Assembly (NCBI RefSeq): GCF_000695255.1
Contig: NZ_JMIB01000002.1
Span: 62,001 to 126,000 of the forward strand
Direction: 5' to 3'
Origin: Photobacterium galatheae
GTDB lineage: Bacteria; Pseudomonadota; Gammaproteobacteria; Enterobacterales; Vibrionaceae
Length of the DNA: 64,000 nt
Below, piece by piece: positions 18,879 to 28,655 of the stretch; position 1 is the stretch's first letter, and each line of letters begins with the position of its first letter. A program made the translations under genes and the position numbers. Under the pieces are notes generated by a model that saw only the letters and a list, made by a program, of their open reading frames with translations, searched no databases and was not told the origin of the DNA.

Positions 18879-20705
18879 TTAACGACGTTTTTCCGGCAGT
18901 TTGGCTGCCTTGGCTGTATCCACCCACCAGGTATCGACACCCAATGCATATTTGGGCCTGACCGCTGGACGGTCAAACTTATCCCAGGTCGCAATGCGGA
19001 ATGTGCTCAGATACCACTGCGGAATCACAAAAAAGTTCCACTGCAATACTCGGTCCAGCGCAGGGCCAAGCGCTGCCAAGGCTTCCGGATCTTGCTGATG
19101 GGCAGCAATTTGTTCCGTCAGTGAGTCAATGGCCGGATCCTGCACGCCGGCAGTGTTATAAGTGGAGTCCAGATATTTGCTGTTCCAGACAATGAGTAAG
19201 TTTTGCGTGGGGTATGGATTTGCACTGTAACCGGAGGACACCATATCAAAATCACGATCACGAAGCCGTTTAATGTACTGCGTGGTATCGACCGTCCGGA
19301 TTTTCATGTCGATGCCCAACTGTTTCAGGTTCTTCTGTAATGGAATTGCGATCCGTTCCGTGGTCGGGCTGTAAATCAGCAGCTCAAACGCCAGCGGCTC
19401 ACCGGTTTTCACATTTGTCATCACCTGATCTTTCAATGCCCAGCCCGCTTCTTTGAGCAATGCAAAGGCTTTGCGGGCCTGCTGACGAATACGGCCAGAG
19501 CCATCTGTCACCGGTGGCTGATAGGTTTCCGTGAAAACACGTGGTGGGATCTGCTCTTTTAAGGGCGCCAGATATTTTAATTCCGCTTGGGTGGGTAATC
19601 CTTTGGCTTCATAAGGCGTATTCTGGAAGTAGCTCCGGGGACGCGTGTATTGATTATAAAAGAGGGTTTTGTTCATCCACTCAAAGTCCATTGCATAATT
19701 GAGTGCTTCACGAACTCTGACATCCTGAAAGACAGGACGCTGCGTGTTAAACACGAACCCTTGCATCGCCTGAGGAATCTCGTGCGGGATTTCTTCTTTC
19801 TTGATGTAACCGTTCTCGAAGTTGGTTCCCTCATAAAGCGTGGCCCAGAACTTCGCGACATTTTCCTGCCGGAAGTCATACTCACCCGCTTTAAAAGCTT
19901 CCAGCGTGACCGTGTCATCCCGGTAATAGTCATACCGGATCGTATCGAAATTATGACGCCCGACATTCACGGGCAAATCGGCCGCCCAGTAATCTTTCAC
20001 TCGGGAGTAAGTCACACTCTGCCCGGCCTGATAACTGGTAATTTTATAAGCACTGCTGCCAATCGGTGGCTCTGTTAAAGGCTCGCTGAGTTTTTTGTCT
20101 TTCCAGAAATGCGCTGGCAATACATTCATGCCCTCAACCAATGAGAACAATTTTTCCCGATTGGGCACTGACATTTCTATGCGAACAGTCAGGGGAGAAA
20201 TCGCAGTCACCGATTTCACGTCTTTATAAAAGACACGAAACTGCGGCACACCTTCTTTCATAAATTTGTCGAATGTAAAAGCCACATCTTTCGCGGTAAT
20301 CGACTGCCCATCGTGAAAACGGGCCTTTGGATTCACATCAATTTCCATCCAGGAAAAATCATCTGCGTAACGGGCTTTCTGGGCAATAAGCGGGTAATAA
20401 CTGTCGATTTCATCGTTGGCTGGGGCAAACAGTGTGTCATAGATTTCGTCAGCCCCCGCTACAGAGACTCCCCGGGATGCATAGCGATTAAAGCTGTCAT
20501 ACGTGCCAACTTCAGCATAAGTTATACTGCCGCCTTTGGGCGCGTTGGGATTCACATAGTCAAAATGTTTAAAATCCGGCGCATACTTCGCTGTCCCGAA
20601 GCCGACTAAACTGGCGCTCTCAATCACCTCGACTGCGAAGCTGTTCGCACTCCCCAACAACAAGCCGGCCAGCAATGGCAAGCCACGTTTGAATCGGTTC
20701 TTCAT
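18879..20705 (-). CDS. yejA: Periplasmic peptide-binding protein YejA
   Basis: A 608-residue SBP_bac_5 solute-binding protein with a signal peptide (MKNRFKRGLPLLAGLLLG and cleavage near SFA-VE). Domain marks are GSSAYKITSYQAG near residue 175 and VREALNYAMDFEWMNKTLF near 330. The start is the ATG at 20705 with GGAGGGG upstream; the frame is open 156 bp further but has no signal for translation. It delivers oligopeptides to YejB/YejE. First gene of the operon. Confidence 0.93.
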   Translation of the reverse strand: MKNRFKRGLPLLAGLLLGSANSFAVEVIESASLVGFGTAKYAPDFKHFDYVNPNAPKGGSITYAEVGTYDSFNRYASRGVSVAGADEIYDTLFAPANDEIDSYYPLIAQKARYADDFSWMEIDVNPKARFHDGQSITAKDVAFTFDKFMKEGVPQFRVFYKDVKSVTAISPLTVRIEMSVPNREKLFSLVEGMNVLPAHFWKDKKLSEPLTEPPIGSSAYKITSYQAGQSVTYSRVKDYWAADLPVNVGRHNFDTIRYDYYRDDTVTLEAFKAGEYDFRQENVAKFWATLYEGTNFENGYIKKEEIPHEIPQAMQGFVFNTQRPVFQDVRVREALNYAMDFEWMNKTLFYNQYTRPRSYFQNTPYEAKGLPTQAELKYLAPLKEQIPPRVFTETYQPPVTDGSGRIRQQARKAFALLKEAGWALKDQVMTNVKTGEPLAFELLIYSPTTERIAIPLQKNLKQLGIDMKIRTVDTTQYIKRLRDRDFDMVSSGYSANPYPTQNLLIVWNSKYLDSTYNTAGVQDPAIDSLTEQIAAHQQDPEALAALGPALDRVLQWNFFVIPQWYLSTFRIATWDKFDRPAVRPKYALGVDTWWVDTAKAAKLPEKRR

Positions 20706-21161
20706 ATCCCCTCCAAAACACCTCAACCACAATTTTTCACCATTCAGGAAAATCGTTTTATTTTCATTATTGTATGAATGGTCAATAACATCTAGCCGAC
20801 ATGTACCACAAATATACACCATAAGAAAATAGCCAGCGTGAATCACTGGGCATATCATCAAAGTTATTTTTAGGATTTACCTCCCCGTTCTGCAAATCAG
20901 TCCGGCTCACCACCTCAGTATCGGTGTCAGCTCAGGACAAGAATCCCTCTCTGATCAAGCAATCTGATCCTGGGAACGAAAGCAATCAAAACTGCACTTC
21001 GAGCGAATAAATTGAGAAGAGAGATGTATACCGCGCCGCAATGCATCAGATCACCTCATATTCGTGTCAATTTTTGCGTTTTTCTTGAGCAATCATCCGC
21101 TTCTGACCAAGATCAGCGGGTTAAAAGCCAGCGAATAATCATTAAATTACTCAGATCTATG
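20706..21161. other. Divergent intergenic region yejA/fusA, no gene seen
   Basis: Together with the promoter at its right end, about 530 bp separate the two divergent genes. The sequence is AT-rich near yejA. I see no RNA gene, leader ORF or repeat with support. Confidence 0.45.
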
Positions 21162-21189
21162 TTCTGATACTCGGAAGTAGTGCTATACT
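21162..21189 (+). promoter_or_regulatory. Probable promoter of the EF-G gene
   Basis: TATACT at 21184-21189 is a good -10 element; TTCTGA at 21162-21167 is a weak -35 at 16-bp spacing. It lies 46 bp before the start codon. Confidence 0.45.
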
Positions 21190-21234
21190 CCCCACCCTGA
21201 CATGTGACAACAATTGTTCATATAGAGAAAAACA

Positions 21235-23322
21235 ATGGCAGATCTATCTAAATACAGAAACATTGGTATTTTCGCGCACGTAGATGCGGGTAAAACCACG
21301 ACCACTGAACGTATCCTGAAGCTGACTGGTCAAATCCATAAGACCGGTGAGGTTCATGATGGTGAATCAACGACTGACTTCATGGAACAGGAAGCTGAAC
21401 GTGGTATTACTATCCAGTCGGCAGCGGTAAGTTGTTTCTGGAATGATCACCGTCTGAACGTTATCGATACTCCGGGACACGTTGACTTCACCGTTGAAGT
21501 TTATCGTTCTCTGAAAGTACTGGACGGTGGTATCGGTGTATTCTGTGGTTCTGGTGGTGTTGAGCCTCAGTCTGAAACCAACTGGCGTTACGCGAACGAA
21601 TCAGAAGTATCTCGTCTGATCTTCGTCAACAAACTGGACCGTATGGGTGCAGATTTCTTCAACGTTGTAGACCAGGTGAAAAACGTACTGGGTGCAACGC
21701 CACTGGTCATGACTCTTCCTATCGGCCGTGAAGACGATTTCGTAGGTGTTGTAGACCTGCTGTCTCGTAAAGCCTTCGTTTGGGATGATTCTGGTCTGCC
21801 AGAAAACTACGAAATCAAAGATATCCCAGCGGATATGGTTGATGACGTTGAAGCTTACCGTGAAGAGCTGATCGAAACTGCTGTAGAGCAAGATGACGAT
21901 CTGATGGAAGCATACATGGAAGGTGAAGAGCCTTCTATCGAAGACCTGAAGCGTTGTATCCGTAAAGGTACACGTGACCTGGCCTTCTTCCCAACTTACT
22001 GTGGTTCTGCATTCAAAAACAAAGGTGTTCAGCTGGTTCTGGACGCAGTTGTTGACTACCTGCCAAGCCCAACAGAAGTTGATCCTCAGCCGCTGACCGA
22101 TCCAGAAACAGGTGAACCAACTGGTGCAGTTGCAACTGTATCTGCTGACGAGCCACTGCGCGCACTGGCGTTTAAGATCATGGACGACCGTTTCGGCGCC
22201 CTGACCTTCATCCGTATTTACTCTGGCCGCATGAAGAAAGGTGATACCATTCTGAACAGCGCCACTGGTAAAACAGAGCGTATCGGCCGTATGGTTGAAA
22301 TGCAGGCTGATGAGCGTAACGAACTGTCTGAAGCACAAGCGGGTGACATCATCGCTGTTGTTGGTATGAAGAACGTTCAGACTGGTCACACTCTGTGTGA
22401 TCCGAAACACGAATGTACTCTGGAACCAATGATCTTCCCAGAACCAGTTATCTCAATCGCAGTATCTCCTAAAGATAAAGGCGGTTCTGAGAAAATGGGT
22501 ATCGCTATCGGTAAGATGGTTGCAGAAGATCCATCTTTCCAGGTTGAGACTGACGAAGATTCTGGCGAAACCATCCTGAAAGGTATGGGTGAACTTCACC
22601 TGGACATCAAAGTTGATATCCTGAAGCGTACTTACGGCGTAGAACTGATCGTTGGTCAGCCACAGGTTGCTTACCGTGAAACCATCACTCAAGCGGTTGA
22701 AGACAGCTACACGCATAAGAAACAGTCTGGTGGTTCTGGTCAGTTCGGTAAGATCGACTACCGCATCCGTCCAGGGGAGCCAAACTCTGGCTTCAAGTTC
22801 ACCTCATCTGTTGTTGGTGGTAACGTTCCTAAGGAATTCTGGCCTGCAATCGAAAAAGGCTTCGCTGGTATGATGGGTACCGGTGTTCTGGCTGGCTTCC
22901 CAGTGCTGGACGTTGAAGTTGAGCTGTTCGACGGTGGTTTCCACGCAGTTGACTCCTCTGCTGTTGCGTTCGAAATCGCTGCGAAAGGTGCATTCCGTCA
23001 GTCTATGCCGAAAGCAGGCGCTCAGCTGCTGGAACCAATCATGCACGTTGACGTATTCACCCCAGAAGATCACGTAGGTGATGTTATTGGTGACCTGAAC
23101 CGTCGTCGCGGTATGATCAAGAACCAGGAAGCTGGTACTACTGGCGTACGTATCAAGGCAGACGTACCTCTGTCTGAAATGTTCGGCTACATCGGTCACC
23201 TGCGTACAATGACTTCTGGTCGTGGTCAGTTCTCTATGGAGTTCTCCCACTACTCTGCTTGCCCAGCAAACGTTGCTGAAGCAGTGATTGCAGAAGTAAA
23301 AGAGCGTAACGCGAAGAAATAA
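21235..23322 (+). CDS. fusA: Translation elongation factor G (fusA-type paralog)
   Basis: A 695-residue EF-G with all GTPase motifs: [10 protein letters not shown] (G1, about residues 14-23), RGITIQSAA (G2), DTPGHVDF (G3), NKLDRMG (G4) and GSAF (G5). Domains II-V follow, ending in the translocation domain. It drives GTP-dependent translocation of tRNA-mRNA on the ribosome. It stands alone, not in the rpsL-rpsG-fusA-tuf operon, so it is likely the second EF-G copy known in Vibrio and relatives. Codon use is strongly biased (GGT, CGT, CTG, AAC), far more than in the neighbours, which implies high expression. Start ATG has only a weak GAGAAA site. Confidence 0.93.
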   Translation: MADLSKYRNIGIFAHVDAGKTTTTERILKLTGQIHKTGEVHDGESTTDFMEQEAERGITIQSAAVSCFWNDHRLNVIDTPGHVDFTVEVYRSLKVLDGGIGVFCGSGGVEPQSETNWRYANESEVSRLIFVNKLDRMGADFFNVVDQVKNVLGATPLVMTLPIGREDDFVGVVDLLSRKAFVWDDSGLPENYEIKDIPADMVDDVEAYREELIETAVEQDDDLMEAYMEGEEPSIEDLKRCIRKGTRDLAFFPTYCGSAFKNKGVQLVLDAVVDYLPSPTEVDPQPLTDPETGEPTGAVATVSADEPLRALAFKIMDDRFGALTFIRIYSGRMKKGDTILNSATGKTERIGRMVEMQADERNELSEAQAGDIIAVVGMKNVQTGHTLCDPKHECTLEPMIFPEPVISIAVSPKDKGGSEKMGIAIGKMVAEDPSFQVETDEDSGETILKGMGELHLDIKVDILKRTYGVELIVGQPQVAYRETITQAVEDSYTHKKQSGGSGQFGKIDYRIRPGEPNSGFKFTSSVVGGNVPKEFWPAIEKGFAGMMGTGVLAGFPVLDVEVELFDGGFHAVDSSAVAFEIAAKGAFRQSMPKAGAQLLEPIMHVDVFTPEDHVGDVIGDLNRRRGMIKNQEAGTTGVRIKADVPLSEMFGYIGHLRTMTSGRGQFSMEFSHYSACPANVAEAVIAEVKERNAKK

Positions 23323-23345
23323 TTTTATTTCTTAACGGACGTATA

Positions 23346-23375
23346 AAGAACCCCAGTTTCGGCTGGGGTTCTTTT
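23346..23375. terminator. Bidirectional terminator between fusA and the Ap4A phosphorylase-like gene
   Basis: An 11-bp stem (AAGAACCCCAG with CTGGGGTTCTT) and TTTTT on the plus strand. The converging minus-strand gene ends 9 bp beyond, so it probably serves both. Confidence 0.9.
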
Positions 23376-23383
23376 TATTTGTA

Positions 23384-24178
23384 TCAATTATTTATTGCGG
23401 ATGACTCACTGCATTCCAACAGAAAACGCATCAAACCATATTGCTGCAACCAAACAAGCTGCTCAGGCCGCTTCACCAGAAAACGACCGCTGTAATTCAT
23501 GCCATTCGCAAACAAGCCTTCAATATTATTTGCCGAGCGCGGCAAAATGAGCAACCACCGCTCAGTCAGCAGAATATTATGCGGCTTACAGACTTCACCA
23601 CCGGCTTCAATCAGCGACAAGCGACGCATCCCTTGCAAATAGGCTTCATACAATTCATCTGTCGTCATCGCTTCAACCAGATACAGACAGTGCTTGAAAG
23701 GGAGCTTCCCCCCGGCAATGACTTTCTCCAGCGGGATATCACTGCGGACCAATTGCAGGTGACGATGTGGCTGGCTGGCACCGGCTAACGGACCACTGTT
23801 ATAAAACCCGAAGACATCGGGATGCGTAAAGCCGCCTAACCAGGCGTGCCAGTCTTCCCAGCTTAACGGCGATTCCTGTGGAACAAATGCTTTCGAGCAA
23901 ATTAATAAATGGGGTGAGATCACAGGGAATTTGTTCAGCAAGCACACATGGTGCTCCCCCGCTTCACACACATACATTGATTTTTCATAAGGCAGGAAAG
24001 GGTTTTCTGTGGGCTTGGACATCAATCCCTGAAGCTTTTTACCTGCATTCTCTGTGACCACATGACCTAGATAATCGACACCTTGCTCCGAAATCGTTTC
24101 CGCTTCCGTCGTTATTGGCATCAGGCTTCCATCTGCCAATGCCTTTTTAGCCACCTGCTCAGCGAGTTTCCAGTTCAT
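23384..24178 (-). CDS. ATP adenylyltransferase / Ap4A phosphorylase-like protein
   Basis: A 264-residue protein of the HIT-related Apa family. The active-site motif is ASQPHRHLQLV (about residues 135-145), equivalent to the HxHxH-like site of yeast Apa1/Apa2, and FYNSGPLAGASQ precedes it. Such enzymes split Ap4A phosphorolytically to ATP and ADP. The start is ATG 24178 with AAGGGA upstream; the longer ORF to 24250 lacks a site. Single gene, converging on fusA. Confidence 0.82.
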   Translation of the reverse strand: MNWKLAEQVAKKALADGSLMPITTEAETISEQGVDYLGHVVTENAGKKLQGLMSKPTENPFLPYEKSMYVCEAGEHHVCLLNKFPVISPHLLICSKAFVPQESPLSWEDWHAWLGGFTHPDVFGFYNSGPLAGASQPHRHLQLVRSDIPLEKVIAGGKLPFKHCLYLVEAMTTDELYEAYLQGMRRLSLIEAGGEVCKPHNILLTERWLLILPRSANNIEGLFANGMNYSGRFLVKRPEQLVWLQQYGLMRFLLECSESSAINN

Positions 24179-24415
24179 ATCCGAATCCCTTATTTTTTTA
24201 CCAAGATACTCCAACTTTGCTTGTGTGTCATAACAGAAAAGGGTGTACAAAAATATTTACGGTTTGAACTATTTTGTCCAAATACGAAAACACGCCCACA
24301 CCTAGCCGCTGATCAGGAAAGTCGGTAAGATTCCCGCATCTTTTTGAGGATACGTCACTTACAACTGCTTATCTGTGTCTACAGATCACTACTCCTGCAG
24401 CTTGGTTGTTTCAGC

Positions 24416-24467
24416 GTTCGGTCAAACCTGATACGACTCCGACGATATCGGTCTTGTTCGGTCAAAC
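24416..24467. repeat. Two direct copies of a 12-mer upstream of the Apa gene
   Basis: GTTCGGTCAAAC occurs at 24416-24427 and 24456-24467, 40 bp apart. The core TTCGGTCA recurs on the other side of the permease gene near 26230 and 26300. The 340-bp gap 24179-24518 otherwise contains no gene. Role unknown. Confidence 0.45.
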
Positions 24468-24488
24468 AGATCTTTAGCATCCTCAAAA

Positions 24489-24510
24489 CAATATCGTATT
24501 GTCGATATTG
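24489..24510. repeat. Short inverted repeat
   Basis: CAATATCG and CGATATTG are separated by six bases. It lies directly next to the strong terminator at 24519-24550. It could be a binding site, or the base of a larger RNA hairpin. Confidence 0.35.
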
Positions 24511-24518
24511 CAACAGAT

Positions 24519-24550
24519 AAAAAAGGCGCTTCCATTGGAAGCGCCTTTTT
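24519..24550. terminator. Strong bidirectional terminator
   Basis: A stem of about 14 bp (AAAAAGGCGCTTCC with GGAAGCGCCTTTTT), loop ATT, flanked by A and T runs. It ends the minus-strand permease gene. Confidence 0.92.
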
Positions 24551-24586
24551 ACCACTCTCTGTCCCGTCCTGAAATGCCAGATGCTT

Positions 24587-25759
24587 TTAAATCAGCTCTG
24601 CCATCAGCAGGAAGCAGCCAAACAGAAAACTTAGCCCCAGCGCCATCACACCGCCACCAGCCTGATACACCTCGGTATTGCCACGCTCACCTGACTGGTT
24701 TCCATGCTGTCTGACTTTGATTGTCATAGCCATCGGCACAAATATCGCCAGGAACACCAGAATAATCCCAGCATAACTCAGAACCGACAGGAACCGATTC
24801 GCCGCCAGCAAGGCACCCAACATTGGCAAAATAAAGGTAACCACGTAAGTCACCGCGCGATTTTGACGGAAGGTATCAGCATTTTGGTCAAACAGCGCCA
24901 TCGCAACACCCAGAAAGGATGTCAGCAACGCCAGCCCGGTAAATACAGAGAGAATCAACTGCATACCGCCATGGTTCACACTCAGTGCAGCAATCAGTTC
25001 TGACACATTTGCAAAACCCACCAGCTGTTCTGATGGCAGATTCCCTACCGCAGCGTACAGCCAGAACAGATAACAGAACAGTGGAATCAATGAACCAAGG
25101 ATCACCATGTTTCGTAACTGTTTGTGCGACGCTTCCGGGTTGTAGGTCACGAGCGACGGAATCACAACCATGAAACCGAAGCTGGTAAACAGAACGGAAC
25201 TGGTTTTCACCAACGCCACTTTATTATCGCTCCCCACGGATGCCAGATTGTCCAGACTAATCCCCGGTACCAGTGTCACTAAAGTGATTGCCAGCATCAG
25301 CACCATCGCGGCAAAGAGGAATCGGTTCAACCGGTCAATCACCCCAGTACCGGCTGCCACAACCAAACCGGCAATGACGGTAAAGGCTACTTGTGCCTGA
25401 GTCTCGGTAAGCGCGAATCCCAGGCTGGCAACCAGTTTTTTCACCAGATCACCCGCCCCGATAATGTACGCCATCAGCAAACACACAAGCAGCGCATACA
25501 GCAGGCCATTGGTGACCACCTGACCACCTTTCCCCAAGGTTTTTCGGGCAATGGAATTCATGCCAAGACCGCCCCCAGCTTTGATACTGGCTTCAAGCAG
25601 TAAAAGCGCTGCATAGGTGGTTCCCACCCAGATCAGTAGCATCAGTAAAGAGCCCCAGAGCACGCCAAACTGCGCCAATACCATTGGAATGGCGAGCATT
25701 CCTGCCCCTAATGCAGTCCCAGCAATAATCAGGGAGCTCCCCAGTAATTTCATATTCAA
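24587..25759 (-). CDS. Aromatic amino-acid permease, TyrP/Mtr family
   Basis: A 390-residue protein with about 11 membrane segments. The N-terminal GTALGAGMLAIPM motif and the SFGFMVVIPSLVTY segment near residue 200 are typical of the hydroxy/aromatic amino acid permease family (TyrP, Mtr, TnaB). It would import tyrosine or tryptophan by proton symport in the inner membrane. Length and layout fit TyrP (about 400 residues), but the substrate cannot be separated between Tyr and Trp here. It is a single-gene unit with a long, gene-free 5' region. Confidence 0.88.
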   Translation of the reverse strand: MNMKLLGSSLIIAGTALGAGMLAIPMVLAQFGVLWGSLLMLLIWVGTTYAALLLLEASIKAGGGLGMNSIARKTLGKGGQVVTNGLLYALLVCLLMAYIIGAGDLVKKLVASLGFALTETQAQVAFTVIAGLVVAAGTGVIDRLNRFLFAAMVLMLAITLVTLVPGISLDNLASVGSDNKVALVKTSSVLFTSFGFMVVIPSLVTYNPEASHKQLRNMVILGSLIPLFCYLFWLYAAVGNLPSEQLVGFANVSELIAALSVNHGGMQLILSVFTGLALLTSFLGVAMALFDQNADTFRQNRAVTYVVTFILPMLGALLAANRFLSVLSYAGIILVFLAIFVPMAMTIKVRQHGNQSGERGNTEVYQAGGGVMALGLSFLFGCFLLMAELI

Positions 25760-26421
25760 AATTGTGTCCTTTATTTTTTGGAATGCCAGTAACCCTCAAC
25801 GGCATTCCGTTTTATGACTCCGCGCAACCCTCAGTGCCGGTTTGTCACTGTGCCGTGTGCTTGTCAAAGCACGCGCTCGTCAGTGACCACAAAAATTCAA
25901 AAAAGCTATCAGGCCAGCTCTCTGGCTCGGCTTTCATGACTTGAGGCAAGAATCATTTCGCGATGAATCGTTTCGTACAGTGAAAACGCAATGCTTTTAC
26001 ATCATGAAAATCAGTTTGAATCAAAACAGACTAAACAGATTCAATCGACTCAAAAACAAAGGACGGAATGTAGCGCGCAGACAAGAAAATTGCGGCAAAA
26101 AGGATGCGCAGCGACTGATTGTGGCTCTCTGACGGGAAAGTGAGGACGTAGATATCCCGTCCGGCATGATCGCCAGATTCAGGGATCTAAGGTGTAATAT
26201 CATTCATCGCACTCCTGATACGATAGTTTTTCGGTCATTTTGATGAAAAAGCAAGCACTCGTCCTAAATTTTCATCTCTTACCAGATAAAGGTAAGGCGT
26301 TCGGTCAGGTAGCAACTTAATGAGGTGTCACACAAACCACAACCTGCATTTATGAAATTTTTGATTTCGATCTTGAAAAAAGTGGGAGGAAGGTCAATTT
26401 GACCTGAAAACTGTGGTGAGA
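25760..26421. other. Long intergenic region 5' of the permease gene
   Basis: About 660 bp with no convincing gene. Near 25851-25895 a nested hairpin is possible (GTCACTG with CAGTGAC around GTGCTT with AAGCAC), and TTCGGTCA occurs near 26230 and 26300. No clear TyrR box (TGTAAA-N6-TTTACA) was found. A leader or small RNA for the permease gene is possible but not shown. Confidence 0.35.
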
Positions 26422-26451
26422 CAAAAAAAACCTGGACGTTTTCTGTCCAGG
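26422..26451 (-). terminator. Terminator of the BigR-type operon
   Basis: On the minus strand CCTGGAC and GTCCAGG arms are followed by TTTTTTTT. It lies 25 bp after the repressor gene stop. Confidence 0.93.
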
Positions 26452-26476
26452 CTGTGTGTTTGCAACGGTGATGCGA

Positions 26477-26776
26477 TTACTCTTTACAATAGTGTTTGTG
26501 CAGCATAGCAATAATATCTATCACAGCTGCATTATCCAGACGATAATAAATGGTCTGTGCTTCCCGGCGGGTTTTCACAAACCCTGCCCGACGAAGCCAG
26601 GCCAGATGCTGAGACAAAGAGGACTGAGGTATCGGAAATCGCTCATTCAGCTGAGAAACAGAAAGTTCCTCCTCCTGTAATACGCACAGTATCATTAGTC
26701 TATGCTGATTTCCCATGGCCTTCAGCAGCTCTACGGCCTGCTCTACATTCGACTCCATTTTGGAATAATCTTGCAT
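26477..26776 (-). CDS. bigR: ArsR-family repressor of the BigR/SqrR sulfide-sensing type
   Basis: A 99-residue winged-helix protein: LLKAMGNQHRLMILCVLQE, recognition helix PQSSLSQHLAWLRRAGFV, and wing REAQTIYYRL. Two Cys are present, at residues 31 and 97, 66 apart. That is the spacing of the redox pair in BigR (Cys42 and Cys108), which forms a disulfide or tetrasulfide with persulfides and then releases DNA. The metal-binding ELCVCDL box of ArsR is absent. It is the last gene of the arm with the persulfide dioxygenase, so it would repress its own operon until sulfide accumulates. Confidence 0.85.
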   Translation of the reverse strand: MQDYSKMESNVEQAVELLKAMGNQHRLMILCVLQEEELSVSQLNERFPIPQSSLSQHLAWLRRAGFVKTRREAQTIYYRLDNAAVIDIIAMLHKHYCKE

Positions 26777-26810
26777 TCGCGCCCTCGTATTTACTTCATG
26801 TTATTTTTAA

Positions 26811-27230
26811 CTATTTTATGAGACGGTCGATAGTGCCAGAAAACTGCATTCCCGCCAACATTGCAACAACAAAGCCGAAGATTTTTATATTGCCACTCAG
26901 TAAATTAGCCACAGCTGGTCCTGGACAAATACCCACAAGTCCCCATCCCAAACCAAAAAGTACTGCCCCTAACACCAGCGGCTTATCAATCACTTTATTG
27001 ACAGGAATGAAAAACTCGCCGCCAAATACTGGCGTGGAGCGTGTTTTCACTAAAAACTGATATCCCAGGCCGAATACCACTAATGCGCCGCCCATGACGA
27101 GAATTAAACTGGGGTCCCACTGTCCGGTAATATCCAAAAAGTTCAGAACTTTATCCGGATTAACCATCTGTGAAACCGTCAGACCTGCTCCAAACAGCAG
27201 ACCTGCAATTAAGGCGATGAAAAGTTGCAT
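26811..27230 (-). CDS. YeeE/YedE family sulfur-compound transporter, C-terminal-type half
   Basis: A 139-residue membrane protein with four predicted segments and the conserved WGLVGICPGPAVANL motif with its central Cys (about residues 97-111). YeeE/YedE proteins move thiosulfate-type sulfur compounds through Cys relays. In BigR loci two half-size proteins occur in pairs (also called PmpA/PmpB), and the second half is the neighbour. The start is ATG 27230, preceded by GGAG; the TTG at 27245 overlaps the upstream gene. Confidence 0.85.
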   Translation of the reverse strand: MQLFIALIAGLLFGAGLTVSQMVNPDKVLNFLDITGQWDPSLILVMGGALVVFGLGYQFLVKTRSTPVFGGEFFIPVNKVIDKPLVLGAVLFGLGWGLVGICPGPAVANLLSGNIKIFGFVVAMLAGMQFSGTIDRLIK

Positions 27231-27234
27231 AACA

Positions 27235-27657
27235 TTAAACTCCAATCAGGTGACGCACCACAAAAACAACCACAATCGCCACAGCCATAAAGGTCAGTGT
27301 TGCCACGATCGAGCGTGGCGACAACCGACCGATACCGCAGATGCCATGACCACTGGTACATCCCGAGCCAATTCGGGTTCCAGTTCCGACAAGAAAGCCG
27401 CCGATAAGAATCACAGGCCAACTTGCATCGATGTTCTCCGGTAAACCTAATCCAAATGGCCCTGCAAGCAGCGGACCGAATATCAGCCCGAGAATAAACA
27501 TCCAACGCCATTTTGCATTCGGATCACTCACCTGCATCGCACCGCTGACAATACCGGATATCCCGGCAATCCGGCCATTCAGCAGTAACAGCATCAAAGC
27601 TGAACCGCCCAGTACAAACCCGCCAATCAACGCACTCCAAGGCGTAAATTCCGTCAT
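27235..27657 (-). CDS. YeeE/YedE family sulfur-compound transporter, N-terminal-type half
   Basis: A 140-residue membrane protein with the family signature GSGCTSGHGICGIGRLSPRS (residues about 98-117), whose two Cys residues would carry the sulfur substrate. It is translated just ahead of the other half (4 bp gap), so the two probably form one transporter. The start is ATG 27657 with GAGG before it. It lies between the persulfide dioxygenase and the second half in the sulfide-response arm. Confidence 0.86.
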   Translation of the reverse strand: MTEFTPWSALIGGFVLGGSALMLLLLNGRIAGISGIVSGAMQVSDPNAKWRWMFILGLIFGPLLAGPFGLGLPENIDASWPVILIGGFLVGTGTRIGSGCTSGHGICGIGRLSPRSIVATLTFMAVAIVVVFVVRHLIGV

Positions 27658-27698
27658 GATTTCCTCTCTTTCATCTGATAAACAATGCCGGCCAATCG

Positions 27699-28574
27699 TC
27701 ACTTCAGTGATGGACTGACTGACAGTGGAATCTTGATATAGGCTTTGCCGTTATTTTCTGCCGCAGGCATCTGGCCCCCACGAATATTCACCTGAACCGA
27801 AGGGTACAGAAGCCGGGGGACATCCAGCGTCTTATCTCGGGTTTCCCGAACCGCAATAAATGCCGCTTTGTCTGTCCCGTCATGGATATGTATGTTATTG
27901 CGAGCGCTCTCTGCGACTGTCGTGACATAAGCCAGCTCACGGCCACCCGGTTGATAGTCATGACACATCCACAACTGAGTCTCTGGCGGTAAGTGATGCA
28001 GACGGCTCACACTGTCATACAACACGCCCGCATCACCACCGGGAAAATCGCAGCGTGCGGTGCCGCTGTCAGGCATAAACAAGGTGTCGCCAACAAAGGC
28101 ATTGCCTTCGATCAAATAAGTCACACTGTCATTGGTGTGACCCGGAGTCGCAAGCACCTGCCCCTGTAAGGTACCAATCAGAAACGTTTCTCCGTCTTCA
28201 AATAAATGATCGAACACGTCGCCATTTGCCGTTAACTCGGTATCATTGATGTTGAAAACCAGCTTAAATGTCTTTTGTACCTTGGTAATCCCTTCTCCGA
28301 CACCGATCTTGCTGTTCAGTTGCCGACGTAAATAGTGCGCAGCCGATAAATGGTCTGCATGGGCGTGTGTCTCCAGAATCCAGTCCACGGTCAGGTCATT
28401 TTCTTTAATGAAAGCAAGCTGCTCATCTGCAAACGCCGTCCAAACTTTGCCGGAGTTTGCTGCAAAATCGAGCACGCTATCAATAATGGCCGCATGTCCA
28501 CCTTGCCTGTCGTAAACGACATAACTTATGGTGCTGGTATTCTCGTGATAGAAAGCTTTGATCAATGCATTCAT
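27699..28574 (-). CDS. Persulfide dioxygenase-type metallo-beta-lactamase-fold protein
   Basis: A 291-residue protein. The metal motif ETHAHADHLSAAHYLR (about residues 68-83), ATPGHTNDSVTYL (about 142-154) and FVGDTLFMPDSGTARCDFPG belong to the ETHE1/Blh branch of persulfide dioxygenases, which oxidise glutathione persulfide to sulfite with a mononuclear Fe(II). The segment after residue 250 is an extension present in Blh-type proteins. It heads the minus-strand arm of the locus; the paired TauE exporter would remove the sulfite formed. Start ATG follows AAGGGAGAA. Confidence 0.88.
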   Translation of the reverse strand: MNALIKAFYHENTSTISYVVYDRQGGHAAIIDSVLDFAANSGKVWTAFADEQLAFIKENDLTVDWILETHAHADHLSAAHYLRRQLNSKIGVGEGITKVQKTFKLVFNINDTELTANGDVFDHLFEDGETFLIGTLQGQVLATPGHTNDSVTYLIEGNAFVGDTLFMPDSGTARCDFPGGDAGVLYDSVSRLHHLPPETQLWMCHDYQPGGRELAYVTTVAESARNNIHIHDGTDKAAFIAVRETRDKTLDVPRLLYPSVQVNIRGGQMPAAENNGKAYIKIPLSVSPSLK

Positions 28575-28601
28575 GGTTATTCTCCCTTTGCATTATTTTC
28601 T

Positions 28602-28614
28602 ATATATCGTATAT
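28602..28614. promoter_or_regulatory. AT-rich inverted repeat, candidate BigR operator
   Basis: ATATATCGTATAT is a 5-bp inverted repeat around TCG in the 81-bp space between the divergent dioxygenase and TauE genes. BigR-type repressors bind AT-rich palindromes overlapping promoters. It is the only such element in the gap, and one site could control both arms. The exact consensus was not checked. Confidence 0.5.
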
Positions 28615-28655
28615 TACACATGTACGATTTAATTTAGCAAGTTTTTGAGGTAACG

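Noticed and set aside
21601..22410. 269-residue minus-strand ORF inside the EF-G gene
   Set aside because: It is fully antisense to fusA and arises from its biased codon use; no family resemblance.
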